This document shows, one piece after another, positions 1 through 9,740 of a DNA stretch of 64,000 bases. The translations under genes and the position numbers were made by a program. How positions within the stretch are numbered: the first letter of the stretch is position 1; each line of letters begins with the position of its first letter. This DNA is from Tropicibacter naphthalenivorans (GTDB lineage Bacteria > Pseudomonadota > Alphaproteobacteria > Rhodobacterales > Rhodobacteraceae). Location: positions 53,591-117,590 of the forward strand of contig NZ_FWXX01000011.1 of the NCBI RefSeq assembly GCF_900176475.1, given 5' to 3'. Under the pieces are notes generated by a model. That model worked only from the letters and a program-made list of their open reading frames with translations, did no database searches and was not told where the DNA came from.

Positions 1-197
1 TCAAGGCGGTCCTGCCGGGCGACGTGAAAACCTATGCGGTCGGTGGCGCGGGCCCCGAGAATTTCAAACAATGGCAAGAGGTTGGTATCACCGGCTTTGG
101 TATCGGCTCGGCCTTATTCAAGCCCGGACGCTCTGTCGCCGAGGTGGCCAGCCGCGCCGCAGAGATGGTTGCGGCCTTTGATGAGGCGTTCACCTAA
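1..197 (+). CDS. dgoA: 2-dehydro-3-deoxy-6-phosphogalactonate aldolase, C-terminal fragment
   Basis: Only the last 64 codons are inside the window (reading from base 3 to a TAA at 195-197). The visible part has the C-terminal pattern of KDPG/KDPGal aldolases: a phosphate-binding YAVGGAGPENF segment, then GITGFGIGSALFKPG and a final helix. The enzyme cleaves 2-keto-3-deoxy-6-phosphogalactonate to pyruvate and glyceraldehyde-3-phosphate in D-galactonate catabolism. The catalytic lysine is upstream of the window. It ends 79 bases before the quinate/shikimate dehydrogenase gene. KDPG rather than KDPGal specificity cannot be excluded from this fragment. Confidence 0.75.
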   Translation, partial: KAVLPGDVKTYAVGGAGPENFKQWQEVGITGFGIGSALFKPGRSVAEVASRAAEMVAAFDEAFT

Positions 198-276
198 CCA
201 TCTTTGTACGCTGCGGTTAAAAGATTGACGTGCCCGGTGCGATCCGCCATCTTTGGCGGGTCAAACGGAGTCTGTC

Positions 277-1137
277 ATGAACGCCCCATCCCCTTCGCCT
301 CGTACGTTTCAGGTCGGCCTGATCGGCGATGGAATCCAGAAATCGCGCACGCCGCCCATGCACGTGGCCGAAGGCGCAGCGCAGGGGTTTGACCTTTGCT
401 ACGATCTGATCGACACCGGCACGATGGACCCGGTTCCGCCGCTGGCACAGTTGCTGGATCGGGCTCAAGACGCGGGTTTTGCCGGGCTGAACATCACGTT
501 TCCCTATAAAAAAGAGGTGCTTGCGCATCTCGACACGCTGTCCGACTCGGTCACGAAACTGGGGGCTGCGAACACCGTGGTCTTCCGCGATGGCAAGCGT
601 TTCGGGCATAACACCGATTTTTGGGGCTTTGCCGAAGGGCTGCGCCAGCGCCTGCCGGATGCGGAAAAAGACTGCGTTTTGCTGCTAGGCGCGGGTGGCG
701 CGGGCGGCGCGGTCGGGCACGCCTTGGTTGATCAGGGCGTCCAGCGGCTGTTGGTTGTGGACCGCGATCCGGCCATGGCGCAGGCGCTGGTGGACAGCAT
801 CAACAGGTTTACTCCCGGTCGCGCAGAGGTGGCCCGCGACGTGACCCAAGCCGCCGCGCAGGCCCAAGGCATCGTGAACGCGACCCCCATGGGCATGGCG
901 AAACTGCCCGGCACCGCCATCGACACCGCCTTGATCGACCCGCGCCACTGGGTCGGCGACATCGTCTATTTCCCCATGGAAACCGCATTGCTCGCCGCCG
1001 CCCGCGCCAAGGGCTGCCGCACCATGTCCGGCGCGGGCATGGCCGTTTTCCAGGCGGTCCGCGCCTTTGAACTGTTCACCGGCCAGCCCGCCGACGCCGC
1101 GCGGATGCGCGCCACTTTCGAAAGCATCGCGCCATGA
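277..1137 (+). CDS. Shikimate/quinate dehydrogenase, probable catabolic NAD-type
   Basis: A 286-residue AroE-fold protein. Seen: the NITFPYK segment with the catalytic lysine (K78), NTD with the partner aspartate (D114), and a Rossmann GAGGAGGAV loop at 138-146. After strand 2 of the Rossmann fold there is an Asp (VVDRD, D162) instead of the NRT motif typical of NADP-dependent AroE, and the substrate loop reads SRTPPMHVAEG, like Corynebacterium quinate/shikimate dehydrogenase. I infer NAD-dependent oxidation of quinate or shikimate. Its stop overlaps the start of the dehydroshikimate dehydratase gene by 4 bases, which supports a catabolic role. ATG 277 was chosen because ACGGAG lies just upstream; an in-frame ATG at 253 has no such site. 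Confidence 0.85.
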   Translation: MNAPSPSPRTFQVGLIGDGIQKSRTPPMHVAEGAAQGFDLCYDLIDTGTMDPVPPLAQLLDRAQDAGFAGLNITFPYKKEVLAHLDTLSDSVTKLGAANTVVFRDGKRFGHNTDFWGFAEGLRQRLPDAEKDCVLLLGAGGAGGAVGHALVDQGVQRLLVVDRDPAMAQALVDSINRFTPGRAEVARDVTQAAAQAQGIVNATPMGMAKLPGTAIDTALIDPRHWVGDIVYFPMETALLAAARAKGCRTMSGAGMAVFQAVRAFELFTGQPADAARMRATFESIAP

Positions 1138-3017
1138 AAACCTCGATTGCCACCGTTTCGATTTCCGGCACCTTGACCGAGAAACTGCGTGCCATCGCCG
1201 ACGCAGGCTTTGACGGGATCGAGATTTTCGAAGCCGATTTTATCGCCCATGATGGCGCGCCGCGCGATGTGGGGAACATGATCCGCGATCACGGTCTGGA
1301 CATCACGCTGTTCCAGCCCTTCCGCGATTTCGAAGGCCTGCCAGCGCCCCTGCGCGCCAAAGCCTTTGACCGGGCCGAGCGAAAATTCGATTTGATGCAA
1401 GAGCTTGGCACCGATCTGGTGCTGATCTGCTCGTCGTGCCATCCTGCCAGCCTTGGGGGTATCGACCGCTGCGCTGATGATTTCGCCGAGTTGGGTGAAC
1501 GCGCCGCCAAGCGCGGTCTGCGCGTGGGGTACGAGGCGCTGGCCTGGGGGCGGCACATCAACGATCACCGCGACGCGTGGGAAATCGTGCGCCGCGCCGA
1601 TCACCCGAATGTCGGTCTGATCCTCGACAGTTTTCACACGCTGGGGCGCAAGCTGTCGCCCGAAAGCATCCGCGCCATCCCCGCCGACCGCATCTTTTTC
1701 GTGCAACTGGCCGACGCGCCGCAAATCGAGATGGACCTGCTGTATTGGTCGCGTCACTTCCGCAACATGCCGGGCGAAGGCGATCTGGACGTGACCGCCT
1801 TTATGCGCGCGGTGATGGCGACGGGCTATGCCGGGCCGATCAGCCTTGAGATTTTTAACGACCAGTTCCGCGGCGGCGATACCAAGCTGCTGGCGGGGGA
1901 TGGGCATCGTTCTTTGTTAACCTTGATGGACGACGTGCGCCGGGCCGAGCCTGTGGCCGTGGATTTGCCGGTGATGCCCGCGCGCGTCGCGGCCAAAGGC
2001 GTGTCGTTCATCGAGTTCGCCAGTCGCGGCGCAGAGGCGCAGACATTGTCTAACCAACTGCAAACGTTGGGGTTTCGTAAGGCCGCCAAACATCGCAACA
2101 AAGCGCTGACGCTGTTTCAACAGGGCGACGTGCGCATCGTCCTGAACGAGGAAACCACGGGCTATGCCGCCACCGCTTGGACTGCGCGCGGCACGACGAT
2201 CTGCGATATTGGCCTGCGAACCGCTTCGGCGCGGGATGCGATTGCGCGGGCAACGGCGCTGGGGGCGCAACCCTTTGAGCAGCCGCTTGGCCCCGGCGAG
2301 CTGAATATTCCGGCAATCAGGGGCTTGTCCGGCTCTGTCCTGCATATGATGGATGACGATCTGGCCGATGTCTGGCAGGTGGAATTTGCCCCGCTCGACG
2401 CACCAGATGTGGATGCCGGCCTGACCCGCGTTGACCACCTCGCGCAGACCATGAGCTATGACGACATGCTGTCGTGGTCGCTGTTCTACACCTCGCTTTT
2501 TGATCTGGCCAAGACGCCGATGGTGGACGTGATCGACCCCGATGGGTTGGTCCGCAGCCAAGCGCTCAGCACGCCCGGCGGCGATCTGCGCATCACGCTG
2601 AACGGCGCGGACAGCCATCGAACCTTGGCGGGGCGGCTGTTGTCCGATACCTTTGGTGCGCCCTTGCAGCATGTGGCGCTGGCCTGCGACGACATCGTCA
2701 AAACGGCCGACAAGCTGGCCGCGCGGGGCTTTGAGGCGCTGAACATGCCCGCGAATTACTACGACGATCTGGCCAGCCGCTTTGATCTGACGAGTGAAAA
2801 ACTCGACGCGCTCCGGCGGCGAAACATCCTATATGATGAGGATGCGCAGGGTGCTTTCTACCAGATCTATTCGCGTGACTTCGCCGGTGGGCTGTTCTTT
2901 GAGATCCTTCAGCGCGAGGGCGATTACCAAGGCTACGGCGGGCCGAACGCGCCCTTCCGCATTGCTGCGCAGAAACGGCTCATGCGCGCCAAGGGGGTTC
3001 CGGGCGACGCCGGTTGA
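1134..3017 (+). CDS. quiC: 3-dehydroshikimate dehydratase fused to a 4-hydroxyphenylpyruvate dioxygenase-like domain
   Basis: A 627-residue two-domain protein of the QuiC1 type. Residues 1-280 form a xylose-isomerase-like TIM barrel (GFDGIEIFEADF, GLILDSFHTLGR, SLEIFNDQFRGG), which converts 3-dehydroshikimate to protocatechuate. Residues 290-620 are a VOC/HPPD-like half. All three positions that bind iron in true HPPD appear to be kept: His near 433 (VDHLAQ), His near 512 (LQHVALACDD) and Glu near 589 (FEILQRE). The gene overlaps the upstream dehydrogenase by ATGA, so the two are translationally coupled. Product protocatechuate would feed pcaHG about 36 kb away. The function of the second domain is unknown. 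Confidence 0.88.
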   Translation: MKTSIATVSISGTLTEKLRAIADAGFDGIEIFEADFIAHDGAPRDVGNMIRDHGLDITLFQPFRDFEGLPAPLRAKAFDRAERKFDLMQELGTDLVLICSSCHPASLGGIDRCADDFAELGERAAKRGLRVGYEALAWGRHINDHRDAWEIVRRADHPNVGLILDSFHTLGRKLSPESIRAIPADRIFFVQLADAPQIEMDLLYWSRHFRNMPGEGDLDVTAFMRAVMATGYAGPISLEIFNDQFRGGDTKLLAGDGHRSLLTLMDDVRRAEPVAVDLPVMPARVAAKGVSFIEFASRGAEAQTLSNQLQTLGFRKAAKHRNKALTLFQQGDVRIVLNEETTGYAATAWTARGTTICDIGLRTASARDAIARATALGAQPFEQPLGPGELNIPAIRGLSGSVLHMMDDDLADVWQVEFAPLDAPDVDAGLTRVDHLAQTMSYDDMLSWSLFYTSLFDLAKTPMVDVIDPDGLVRSQALSTPGGDLRITLNGADSHRTLAGRLLSDTFGAPLQHVALACDDIVKTADKLAARGFEALNMPANYYDDLASRFDLTSEKLDALRRRNILYDEDAQGAFYQIYSRDFAGGLFFEILQREGDYQGYGGPNAPFRIAAQKRLMRAKGVPGDAG

Positions 3018-3062
3018 CGGCCAAGGGGCGCTTTGCATACGCTGCGTGTACAAGGAGCCCCG

Positions 3063-3731
3063 ATGCTGACCAAAGACCGCAAAGCCGCCGCCCGCGCCGA
3101 TCTGACCGCGCGCATTTTATGCAACGATCTGGCACCGGGAGCCGAGTTGGATGAAACTCGATTGGCCGCCGATTACGCGTTGTCACGCACGCCGATGCGC
3201 GAGCTCTTTCAAGCGCTTGCGGGCGAAGGCTTGGTTGTGCTCAACCCCAACCGCGGCGCGCGGGTCGCGCCCTTGGGGGTGGAGCAACTGCACGATTTCT
3301 TGCAAATGGCGCCGCTGATTTTGGCCACTGCCGCGCGATTGGCGGCGGAGGCGCGCAGCCCCGATCAACTGGCAGAGATGCGCGCGGCGCTGGATACGCT
3401 GGCTGGGGCCGCCGACCATGAGGCGACCATGGCGGGGCACCGCTTTTTCCGGCTGTTGGGCGAGATGGCGGGCAACGCCTATCTCATGCCCAGTTTTAAC
3501 CGTTTGGTGATGGATCACACGCGACTGACCCAAGGCTTTTTCGCCCCTTCGTCAAAGAAGGAAAAGAAGCAGGTCAAAAGGATGATCACCCAAAAAGAAG
3601 CGGTCTTGGCGGCCTTGGCAGCGCAGGAACCGGACAATGCGGTTGCCGAAATCCTATCCCTGTGCGAGCTGTCCCGCGAGCACATCACAGCGTCCCTCTC
3701 GCCCAACCCCGTGCCGATTGACGTCGCCTAA
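3063..3731 (+). CDS. GntR family (FCD-type) transcriptional regulator
   Basis: A 222-residue protein with an N-terminal winged helix (TRLAADYALSRTPMRELFQALAGEGLV) and a helical FCD-like effector domain. It starts at ATG 3063 behind AAGGAG (3052-3057), 45 bases after the dehydroshikimate dehydratase, on the same strand. It is the obvious candidate regulator of the quinate/shikimate genes, but no operator was identified. The 3' end overlaps the convergent cueR by 4 bases. An in-frame ATG at 3033 would place the start inside the spacer without a ribosome-binding site. Confidence 0.85.
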   Translation: MLTKDRKAAARADLTARILCNDLAPGAELDETRLAADYALSRTPMRELFQALAGEGLVVLNPNRGARVAPLGVEQLHDFLQMAPLILATAARLAAEARSPDQLAEMRAALDTLAGAADHEATMAGHRFFRLLGEMAGNAYLMPSFNRLVMDHTRLTQGFFAPSSKKEKKQVKRMITQKEAVLAALAAQEPDNAVAEILSLCELSREHITASLSPNPVPIDVA

Positions 3732-4114
3732 CCCGTTGCAAGATCGCGCAAAATCGGACAATCGGGGCGGTCATCCCCAGCGCAGCAATCGACCAGCTCC
3801 GCCAAGGTCGCGCGCATCCCTTGCAGTTGGGCGATCTTGTCGTCGATCTGTTGCAAATGCTCTTGGGCGACGCGTTTGACATCGGCGCTGGCGCGGTGGT
3901 CATCCTCGTATAGGGCAACCAGCACGCGGCAATCCTCGATCGAAAAGCCCAAGGCCCGCGCCCGCGCGAGAAAGGCCAGCTTGTGCACCTCGCTTTCGCG
4001 GAAGCGGCGGTAACCGTTGGCGTCACGCGGCGGGGTCACCAGCCCGATGTCCTCGTAGTAGCGGATGGTCTTGGCGGGCAGACCGGCGCGTTTGGCGACT
4101 TCTCCGATGTTCAT
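3728..4114 (-). CDS. cueR: Cu(I)-responsive MerR family regulator CueR
   Basis: 128 residues. An N-terminal MerR helix-turn-helix ([20 protein letters not shown]), a long dimerisation helix, and the metal-binding loop with C111 and C119 separated by seven residues ([10 protein letters not shown]), the Cu(I)/Ag(I)/Au(I) spacing of CueR. It activates copper export genes by distorting promoters with a 19-bp spacer; exactly such a promoter precedes copA at 6564-6594. Its ATG overlaps the copA stop (ATGA, 4111-4114), so it is the second gene of a copA-cueR operon and should control its own synthesis. Confidence 0.95.
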   Translation of the reverse strand: MNIGEVAKRAGLPAKTIRYYEDIGLVTPPRDANGYRRFRESEVHKLAFLARARALGFSIEDCRVLVALYEDDHRASADVKRVAQEHLQQIDDKIAQLQGMRATLAELVDCCAGDDRPDCPILRDLATG

Positions 4115-6540
4115 GCGTGGGCCTCTTGCATCATGGTTTTCCCGGCCTTTTCAGGTGTTTCGCCGAACCGTCGCAGCCGCAGCGCGTTCGACAGGACAAA
4201 GACCGAGGACAGCGACATCGCCCCCGCCGCCAGCATCGGCGACAGCATCAGCCCGGCAATCGGGTACAGCAGCCCGGCAGCCACGGGAATCAGCGCCACG
4301 TTGTAGCCAAACGCCCAGAAGAGGTTCTGACGGATGTTGCGCATCACCGCGCGGCTGAGCGCCGAGGCGGTCACAACGCCGTTCACATCCCCCGACACCA
4401 GCACCACATCGCCAGTCTCGATCGCCACGTCGGTGCCGGTGCCGATGGCAAGGCCCACGTCCGCTTCGGCCAGCGCAGGGGCGTCGTTGATGCCGTCTCC
4501 GACAAACGCAACCGCACCGTAGCGCGCGCGCAGGTCTTTGACAGCATTTGTTTTTCCGTCGGGCAGGGTCTCGGCGTGGACGTGGTCGATGGCCAGGTCA
4601 CGCGCCACGGAGTCGGCCACGGGCTGTGCGTCGCCGGTGATCATCGCGACCTTGAGGCCTTGGGCGTGCAGCGCGTCGATGGCGACCCGCGCGCCGGGCT
4701 TGATCCGGTCGGCAACGCCAAACAGCCCGGCCAGAGCGCCGTCCACCACAACGTAAACGGGAGTTTCGATGCCATCATAGGTGGGCGCGTCGATGCCTTC
4801 GCATGCCATCAGCCGCGCATTGCCGACCAGCACGTCGCGGCCTTCAACACGGGCGCGAAGGCCGTGGCCGGGGATCGCCTCAACGTCCTGGGGTGCGGTG
4901 GTGCCGGTGGCGGCGCGTTCCAGCGCGCGGGCGATGGGGTGCTCTGACCCGGCTTCGGCGCTGGCCGCAAGGCGCAACGCCTCTTCAGCGGACATGCCGA
5001 ACCCCTCCGAGCGGACCAGCTCGGGGCGGCCTTCGGTCAGGGTGCCGGTCTTGTCAAAGGCGACAACGCGCACGTCGTCCAGCCGTTGCAGCGCGTCGCC
5101 TTTGCGGAACAAAACGCCCAATTCGGCGGCGCGGCCCGTGCCGACCATGATCGAGGTCGGCGTCGCGAGACCCATGGCGCAGGGGCAGGCGATGATCAGC
5201 ACCGACACGCCCGCGACCAGCGCAAAGGTCAGGCCCGGCCCAAAGGCCAGCCACGCCAGCACGGTCACCAAGGCGACGGCCATGACCACCGGCACGAACC
5301 AGCGCACGACCTTGTCGGCCAAGGCCTGGATCGGCAGCTTTGCGCCTTGGGCCTGTTCGACCATGGCGATGATGCGCGCGAGCATGGTGTCGGCGCCCAC
5401 CGCCTCGGCCCGGAAAGACAGCGCGCCCGCGCCGTTGACGGTGCCGCCAATGACTTGGGATCCTTCGGTTTTCTCGACCGGGACGGGTTCGCCGCTGATC
5501 ATGCTTTCGTCGACATAGGACCGCCCGGTCAAGACCGTGCCGTCCACCGGCAAACGCTCACCGGGGCGGACGTGGACTGTGTCGCCGGGGGTCACGTCGG
5601 CGATGTCGATTTCGGTGATTTCGCCGTCACGCGCGACGCGGGCGGTGCTGGGGCGCAGGCCGACAAGGCGTTTGATGGCTGCGCCGGTGCGCCCTTTGGC
5701 ACGGGATTCGAGGAAGCGGCCCAGCAGGATCAGCGTCACAATGACGCCCGCCGCTTCGAAATAGACGACGCGCGCGCTTTCGGGCAGCAGCCCGGGCGCG
5801 AGCAAGGCGACGGTGGAATAGCCCCACGCCGCCAGCGTGCCCAAAGCTACCAGCGAGTTCATGTCCGGCGCGCCCTTGGCCAGCAGCGGCAGGCCGATCT
5901 GGTAGAACCTGCGCCCCGGGCCGATCAACACGGCGGTGGTCAGGACGAACTGGATGGTCCACCACAGCGTCATGCCCAGCGTGTCCATGATCCAGCCGTG
6001 CAGCGCGGGGATCAGGTGCCCACCCATGACGCCCAGAAACACTGGCAAGGTCAGCGCCGCGGCAAGGATCAAGTCCCGGCGCAGGCGCGTCTGTTCGGCG
6101 GCTTGGCGGGTTTCGGCGTCGGCTTGTTCGCCATCGTTAAGCGCTTCGGCGGGATAGCCTGCTTCGGTCACCACGCGGGCGAGCGCCTTCGGATCGACCG
6201 AGCCGCTCAGGATCTGCGCTTCGGCCACTTCGGCGGCGAGGTTCACGCGGGCGTCCACGACCCCCGGCACGGCGGCCAAGGCGCGTTCGACCCGGCCCGC
6301 GCAGGACGCGCAGCTCATGCCCTGGATCGCGAGGCGGACGCGGGTTTCTGCCGCCGGATAGCCCGCCGTTTGCAAGGCATCGCGCAGCGCGGCGGTGGTG
6401 CCGCCCTCGACCTGCGCCATCTTGGTCGCGAGGTTGACGCTGGCGGTGTTCACGCCCTCGGCCCCGGCAAGCGCGCGCTCGGCCCGGCCGGCGCATCCGC
6501 CGCAGTTCAGTTTGGTCACTTCAAATCGCAAGGCAGTCAT
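4111..6540 (-). CDS. copA: Cu(I)-translocating P1B-type ATPase CopA
   Basis: 809 residues. Two N-terminal heavy-metal-binding domains with CxxC pairs at C13/C16 (CGGC) and C78/C81 (GMSCASC), eight predicted membrane helices, the CPC transport motif in [11 protein letters not shown] near residue 450, the phosphorylation site DKTGTLTEG near 495, and a [16 protein letters not shown] hinge. It exports Cu(I) from the cytoplasm at the cost of ATP. First gene of the copA-cueR operon; the start codon lies about 24 bases downstream of the -10 of a CueR-type promoter. Confidence 0.96.
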   Translation of the reverse strand: MTALRFEVTKLNCGGCAGRAERALAGAEGVNTASVNLATKMAQVEGGTTAALRDALQTAGYPAAETRVRLAIQGMSCASCAGRVERALAAVPGVVDARVNLAAEVAEAQILSGSVDPKALARVVTEAGYPAEALNDGEQADAETRQAAEQTRLRRDLILAAALTLPVFLGVMGGHLIPALHGWIMDTLGMTLWWTIQFVLTTAVLIGPGRRFYQIGLPLLAKGAPDMNSLVALGTLAAWGYSTVALLAPGLLPESARVVYFEAAGVIVTLILLGRFLESRAKGRTGAAIKRLVGLRPSTARVARDGEITEIDIADVTPGDTVHVRPGERLPVDGTVLTGRSYVDESMISGEPVPVEKTEGSQVIGGTVNGAGALSFRAEAVGADTMLARIIAMVEQAQGAKLPIQALADKVVRWFVPVVMAVALVTVLAWLAFGPGLTFALVAGVSVLIIACPCAMGLATPTSIMVGTGRAAELGVLFRKGDALQRLDDVRVVAFDKTGTLTEGRPELVRSEGFGMSAEEALRLAASAEAGSEHPIARALERAATGTTAPQDVEAIPGHGLRARVEGRDVLVGNARLMACEGIDAPTYDGIETPVYVVVDGALAGLFGVADRIKPGARVAIDALHAQGLKVAMITGDAQPVADSVARDLAIDHVHAETLPDGKTNAVKDLRARYGAVAFVGDGINDAPALAEADVGLAIGTGTDVAIETGDVVLVSGDVNGVVTASALSRAVMRNIRQNLFWAFGYNVALIPVAAGLLYPIAGLMLSPMLAAGAMSLSSVFVLSNALRLRRFGETPEKAGKTMMQEAHA

Positions 6541-6563
6541 GGTGAATCCTTTCCTTGACGCCT

Positions 6564-6594
6564 CAGATAGGGCTTCCAGTCACGGGAAGGTCAA
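6564..6594 (-). promoter_or_regulatory. CueR-type copA promoter with 19-bp spacer and operator dyad
   Basis: On the minus strand: -35 TTGACC (6594-6589), spacer of exactly 19 bases (6588-6570) and -10 TATCTG (6569-6564). The dyad CTTCC-N7-GGAAG (6573-6577 and 6585-6589 on the plus strand) sits in the spacer. This is the layout of MerR/CueR-activated promoters such as E. coli copA, and the regulator gene is in the operon. Confidence 0.88.
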
Positions 6595-6624
6595 GGGCGC
6601 ATCCAGAATAATCCGCCAAAAATG

Positions 6625-6650
6625 AAAAAGCGGACCCCGAGAGGCCCGCT
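6625..6650 (-). terminator. Rho-independent terminator of rlmN
   Basis: A stem of eight pairs with one mismatch (6629-6636 with 6643-6650), followed on the minus strand by a T run (A run at 6625-6629 on plus). It lies 25 bases past the rlmN stop. Confidence 0.65.
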
Positions 6651-6674
6651 TGATCCGTCAAATTATCGGCAATT

Positions 6675-7856
6675 TTACAAACCGGCTTCGGCTTCGATCT
6701 GCTTGCGCGACTTGCGGGCGCGCTCCGTCGCGGATTTCAGCTGCCCACAGGCGGCCATGATGTCTTCGCCACGCGGGGTGCGGATCGGCGAGGCATAGCC
6801 CGCTTGCATCAGGATCGTCGCAAAAGCGCGAATCCGGTTGTTCGAAGACCGTTTGTACGGCGCGCCGGGCCATTCGTTGAAGGGGATCAGGTTGACCTTG
6901 GCCGGGATGCCGTCGAGCAGCTTGACCAGGCGATGCGCGTCCTCGTCGGTGTCGTTCACCCCGTCCAGCATCACGTATTCAAAGGTGATCCGCTCGGAGT
7001 TCGAGACCTTGGGGTATTCGCGCAGCGCCTCCAGCAGCGTGTCGATGTTCCAACGTTTGTTGATCGGCACCAGGATATCGCGCGTCTCGTTCGTGGTGGC
7101 GTGAAAGCTGACCGCCAGCAAACAGCCGATTTCCTGCGCCGTCCGCGCGATTTCCGGCACAACACCAGAGGTCGACAGCGTGATCCGGCGACGGCCCAAG
7201 GCGATGCCCTCGCCGTCCATGGCGATCTTCATCGCGTCACGCACGTTTTCAAAGTTGTACAGCGGCTCGCCCATGCCCATCAGCACGATGTTCGACAGCA
7301 GACGCGGGCCGCTTTCGCCCGTACCCACACCCGGCTCGGGCCATTCGCCCAAGTCGTCGCGCGCCAGCATCACCTGCCCGATGATCTCGGCCGGGGTCAG
7401 GTTGCGCACCAGCTTTTGCGTGCCGGTATGGCAGAACGAACAGGTCAAAGTGCACCCCACCTGCGAGGAAATGCACAGCGTGCCGCGATCGGTTTCAGGG
7501 ATGTACACCGTCTCGACCTCATGGCCGCCTGCGATCTTGACCAGGTACTTGCGCGTGCCATCCTCGGACACCTGCCGCGATACGATCTCGGGCAGTTCGA
7601 TCACGAACTTTTGCGCCAGCATCGCGCGGTAGTCCTTGGCGAGGTTCGTCATCTGCGCAAAGTCGCGCACGCCCCAGTGGTACAGCCACTGCCAGATCTG
7701 GTTGACCCGCATCTTGGCCTGCTTTTCCTTGGTGCCGGCGGCGATCAGCGCCTCGCGCAATTGCTCCCGCGTCAGGCCAATCAGGTTCACCGGCCCCTCG
7801 GGCAGCTTGCGAGGGATCGTCACGACGTCTTGGGTGATCGGTGCATCAGCAGTCAT
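6675..7856 (-). CDS. rlmN: 23S rRNA (A2503-C2)/tRNA (A37-C2) methyltransferase RlmN
   Basis: 393 residues. Radical SAM enzyme with the cluster motif CTLTCSFC (CxxxCxxC) near residue 133, a SAM-binding GMGEP motif and the C-terminal CGQL cysteine used in the methyl-transfer mechanism. It methylates A2503 of 23S rRNA and A37 of some tRNAs. The start MTADAPITQ at 7856 matches the usual family N-terminus; the frame is open further upstream to 7958, but that extension is not family-like and crosses a terminator-like hairpin. Confidence 0.95.
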   Translation of the reverse strand: MTADAPITQDVVTIPRKLPEGPVNLIGLTREQLREALIAAGTKEKQAKMRVNQIWQWLYHWGVRDFAQMTNLAKDYRAMLAQKFVIELPEIVSRQVSEDGTRKYLVKIAGGHEVETVYIPETDRGTLCISSQVGCTLTCSFCHTGTQKLVRNLTPAEIIGQVMLARDDLGEWPEPGVGTGESGPRLLSNIVLMGMGEPLYNFENVRDAMKIAMDGEGIALGRRRITLSTSGVVPEIARTAQEIGCLLAVSFHATTNETRDILVPINKRWNIDTLLEALREYPKVSNSERITFEYVMLDGVNDTDEDAHRLVKLLDGIPAKVNLIPFNEWPGAPYKRSSNNRIRAFATILMQAGYASPIRTPRGEDIMAACGQLKSATERARKSRKQIEAEAGL

Positions 7857-7904
7857 GGAAGGCAGCGTCCTATGAAAAGAAGCCCGCGATATACAGGATT
7901 CGTC

Positions 7905-7936
7905 AAAAAACACAAAGGGCCAGTAAAAACCGGCCC
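7905..7936 (-). terminator. Possible terminator after ialB
   Basis: GGGCC (7917-7921) pairs with GGCCC (7932-7936); on the minus strand the stem is followed by TTTGTG and then six T (7910-7905). The stem is short, so this is a moderate call. It would separate ialB from rlmN. Confidence 0.4.
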
Positions 7937-8005
7937 GTTTGCATAAAAGTCGTGTCATTTTGCCGTTTTGCCAAGCGGTCTCGCAAAAGCGTGACCGTTC
8001 AGGCG

Positions 8006-8533
8006 TTACGAGCAGCGCTTTTCGGCGTCTTCGACTGCGGCGGTAAAGCCGAGCAGGGAAAAGGTGTCCTGCGTGCGGGTGCCGCGCGAGGAAACCGCCG
8101 TCAGAACCGCATCGGCGCCGCGCTTCATCGCGGTGACCAGCTTGGCGTCATCCTGCGGGGTCGCGGGCCAGGCCCATTCGCCTTCGGTGTACAGCTCGAA
8201 CTCGTTGCCCGAGATGTTGACGCTGACGGTGGAGCCGTTCGCAAAGGGATAACCGCCGGTAAAGGCGACCTGACCTTTGACCCCTGCTTCGGGGCGGTAG
8301 AACACCATCAACAGGATTTCGCCGCGGGTCACGGCGACGACGCGGCCATCCTTGGTGTTGACGCTTTCCTTGTACTTGCTGACAGCCCAGCACTCACGCG
8401 GGCTTTGTTCCTCGAAGACGGACCAGTCGGTCATCGCGTCCACGCGGTTCGTGCTTTCCTGTTGTGCACCTGCGGCGGTCGCGCCCAGCAAAAGCGCGGC
8501 CGCGCCGACCATCCGCCCAAGACCTGAAATCAT
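8006..8533 (-). CDS. Invasion-associated locus B (IalB) family periplasmic protein
   Basis: 175 residues. The N-terminus is a signal peptide ending near AAGAQQ (residue 24). The mature part resembles IalB-family proteins: a WSVFEE...ECWAVS start with a Cys, an MVFYRPEAG strand, [13 protein letters not shown], and a C-terminal ending in KRCS with a second Cys that may pair with the first. The family is widespread in alphaproteobacteria and named after a Bartonella invasion protein; in free-living relatives its job is unknown. It stands alone, upstream of rlmN on the same strand and divergent from the asparaginase gene. Confidence 0.8.
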   Translation of the reverse strand: MISGLGRMVGAAALLLGATAAGAQQESTNRVDAMTDWSVFEEQSPRECWAVSKYKESVNTKDGRVVAVTRGEILLMVFYRPEAGVKGQVAFTGGYPFANGSTVSVNISGNEFELYTEGEWAWPATPQDDAKLVTAMKRGADAVLTAVSSRGTRTQDTFSLLGFTAAVEDAEKRCS

Positions 8534-8697
8534 TCTGCAGCCTCCAGCTGTCCTAGCCTCAATACCTGTCCCGCGCCTTGCCTGTCTCGGCCGTTCTCGC
8601 GGCGAGGGAACTTTCCTCTCGACGGCGGGACAATAGCCTGAAAGAACCGAATGGTGAAAGCCCCGTTGGCAGAATATCGCTCAGAGGAGAGATGTGC

Positions 8698-9708
8698 ATG
8701 TCCCTAGCCCCCGTTCCCTTGGTCGAAATCCACCGCGGCCCTATCCTTGAGAGCCTGCATACAGGCCACGCGGTGATCTGCGATGGCACCGGCCAGATCG
8801 TCGAAAGTTGGGGCGACCCTAGGGCGGTCGTCTTGCCGCGCAGCTCGTCCAAGATGTTGCAGGCGTTGCCCTTGGTGGCGTCCGGTGCGGCGCGCGCCTT
8901 TGGCCTAAGCACCGAGCGGCTGGCGCTGTCCTGCGCCTCGCACGAGGGCGCACCGCTGCATGTGGCGGCGGTCAACGCGTGGTTGGCGGATCTTGGCCTG
9001 GGCGACGACGACCTGATCTGCGGCCCGCAGGTCACGCGCGATAAGGCGCTGAAACTGGACATGATTCGCCATGACCAGTCGCCCTGCCGCGTGCACAACA
9101 ACTGTTCCGGCAAGCACACCGGCTTTCTGACGTTGAACAAGCATCTGGGCGCGGATGCGAACTATGTCGATCCGTCCCACCCCGTGCAGACCGCCTGCAA
9201 GGAGCTGTTCGAAGCGGTCACCGATGAGACCTCTCCCGGCTTTGGGATCGACGGGTGCTCGGCCCCGAACTTTGCCACGACGATGCACGGCATGGCGCGG
9301 GCGATGGCCTTTTTCGCCACGGCCCATGGGCGCGAAGACGCCGTGTCCAAGGGCGCGGCAGAGCTGGTTCAGGCGATGATGAAGCACCCCGATCTGGTCG
9401 CGGGCGACGGCCGGTCCTGCACGCTGCTGATGCAGGCCGCGAAAGAGCCGTTTGCCGTCAAGATGGGGGCCGAGGGGTTCTTTGTCGGGATTCTCCCGAA
9501 ACGCGGCTTTGGCATCGCGCTCAAGATCACTGACGGGGGGCTGCGCGCGGCCGATAGCGCCATGGCGGCGCTCTTGGTGCGGATTGGTGCGCTGGATGCG
9601 GCCAACCCGGTGGTGCAGCAGTTCCTGAACCCGCCGGTGCGCAATTGGGACGGGCTGGTGACGGGCGAAATCCGCCCCGTGGCCGGGCTGACCGGGCCGC
9701 TTGCGTAA
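8698..9708 (+). CDS. L-asparaginase, class 3 (Rhizobium etli type II family)
   Basis: 336 residues of the family typified by R. etli ReAV, unrelated in fold to E. coli AnsA/AnsB. Visible signatures: an SSSK segment (Ser49, Lys52) matching the Ser-x-x-Lys nucleophile region of ReAV, and NNCSGKH and GIDGCSAPNF carrying the two cysteines and lysine of the zinc site. It hydrolyses L-asparagine to aspartate and ammonia. ATG 8698 is preferred because GAGGAG (8684-8689) is 8 bases away; the in-frame ATG at 8692 is too close. Convergent with serB. Confidence 0.9.
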   Translation: MSLAPVPLVEIHRGPILESLHTGHAVICDGTGQIVESWGDPRAVVLPRSSSKMLQALPLVASGAARAFGLSTERLALSCASHEGAPLHVAAVNAWLADLGLGDDDLICGPQVTRDKALKLDMIRHDQSPCRVHNNCSGKHTGFLTLNKHLGADANYVDPSHPVQTACKELFEAVTDETSPGFGIDGCSAPNFATTMHGMARAMAFFATAHGREDAVSKGAAELVQAMMKHPDLVAGDGRSCTLLMQAAKEPFAVKMGAEGFFVGILPKRGFGIALKITDGGLRAADSAMAALLVRIGALDAANPVVQQFLNPPVRNWDGLVTGEIRPVAGLTGPLA

Positions 9709-9740
9709 AGCTAAAGCGGCCGTAAAGCGACCCTGTCGCG

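Noticed and set aside
5086..6558. Plus-strand frame of about 490 codons opposite copA
   Set aside because: Shadow of copA; composition dominated by Gln, His, Arg and Gly.
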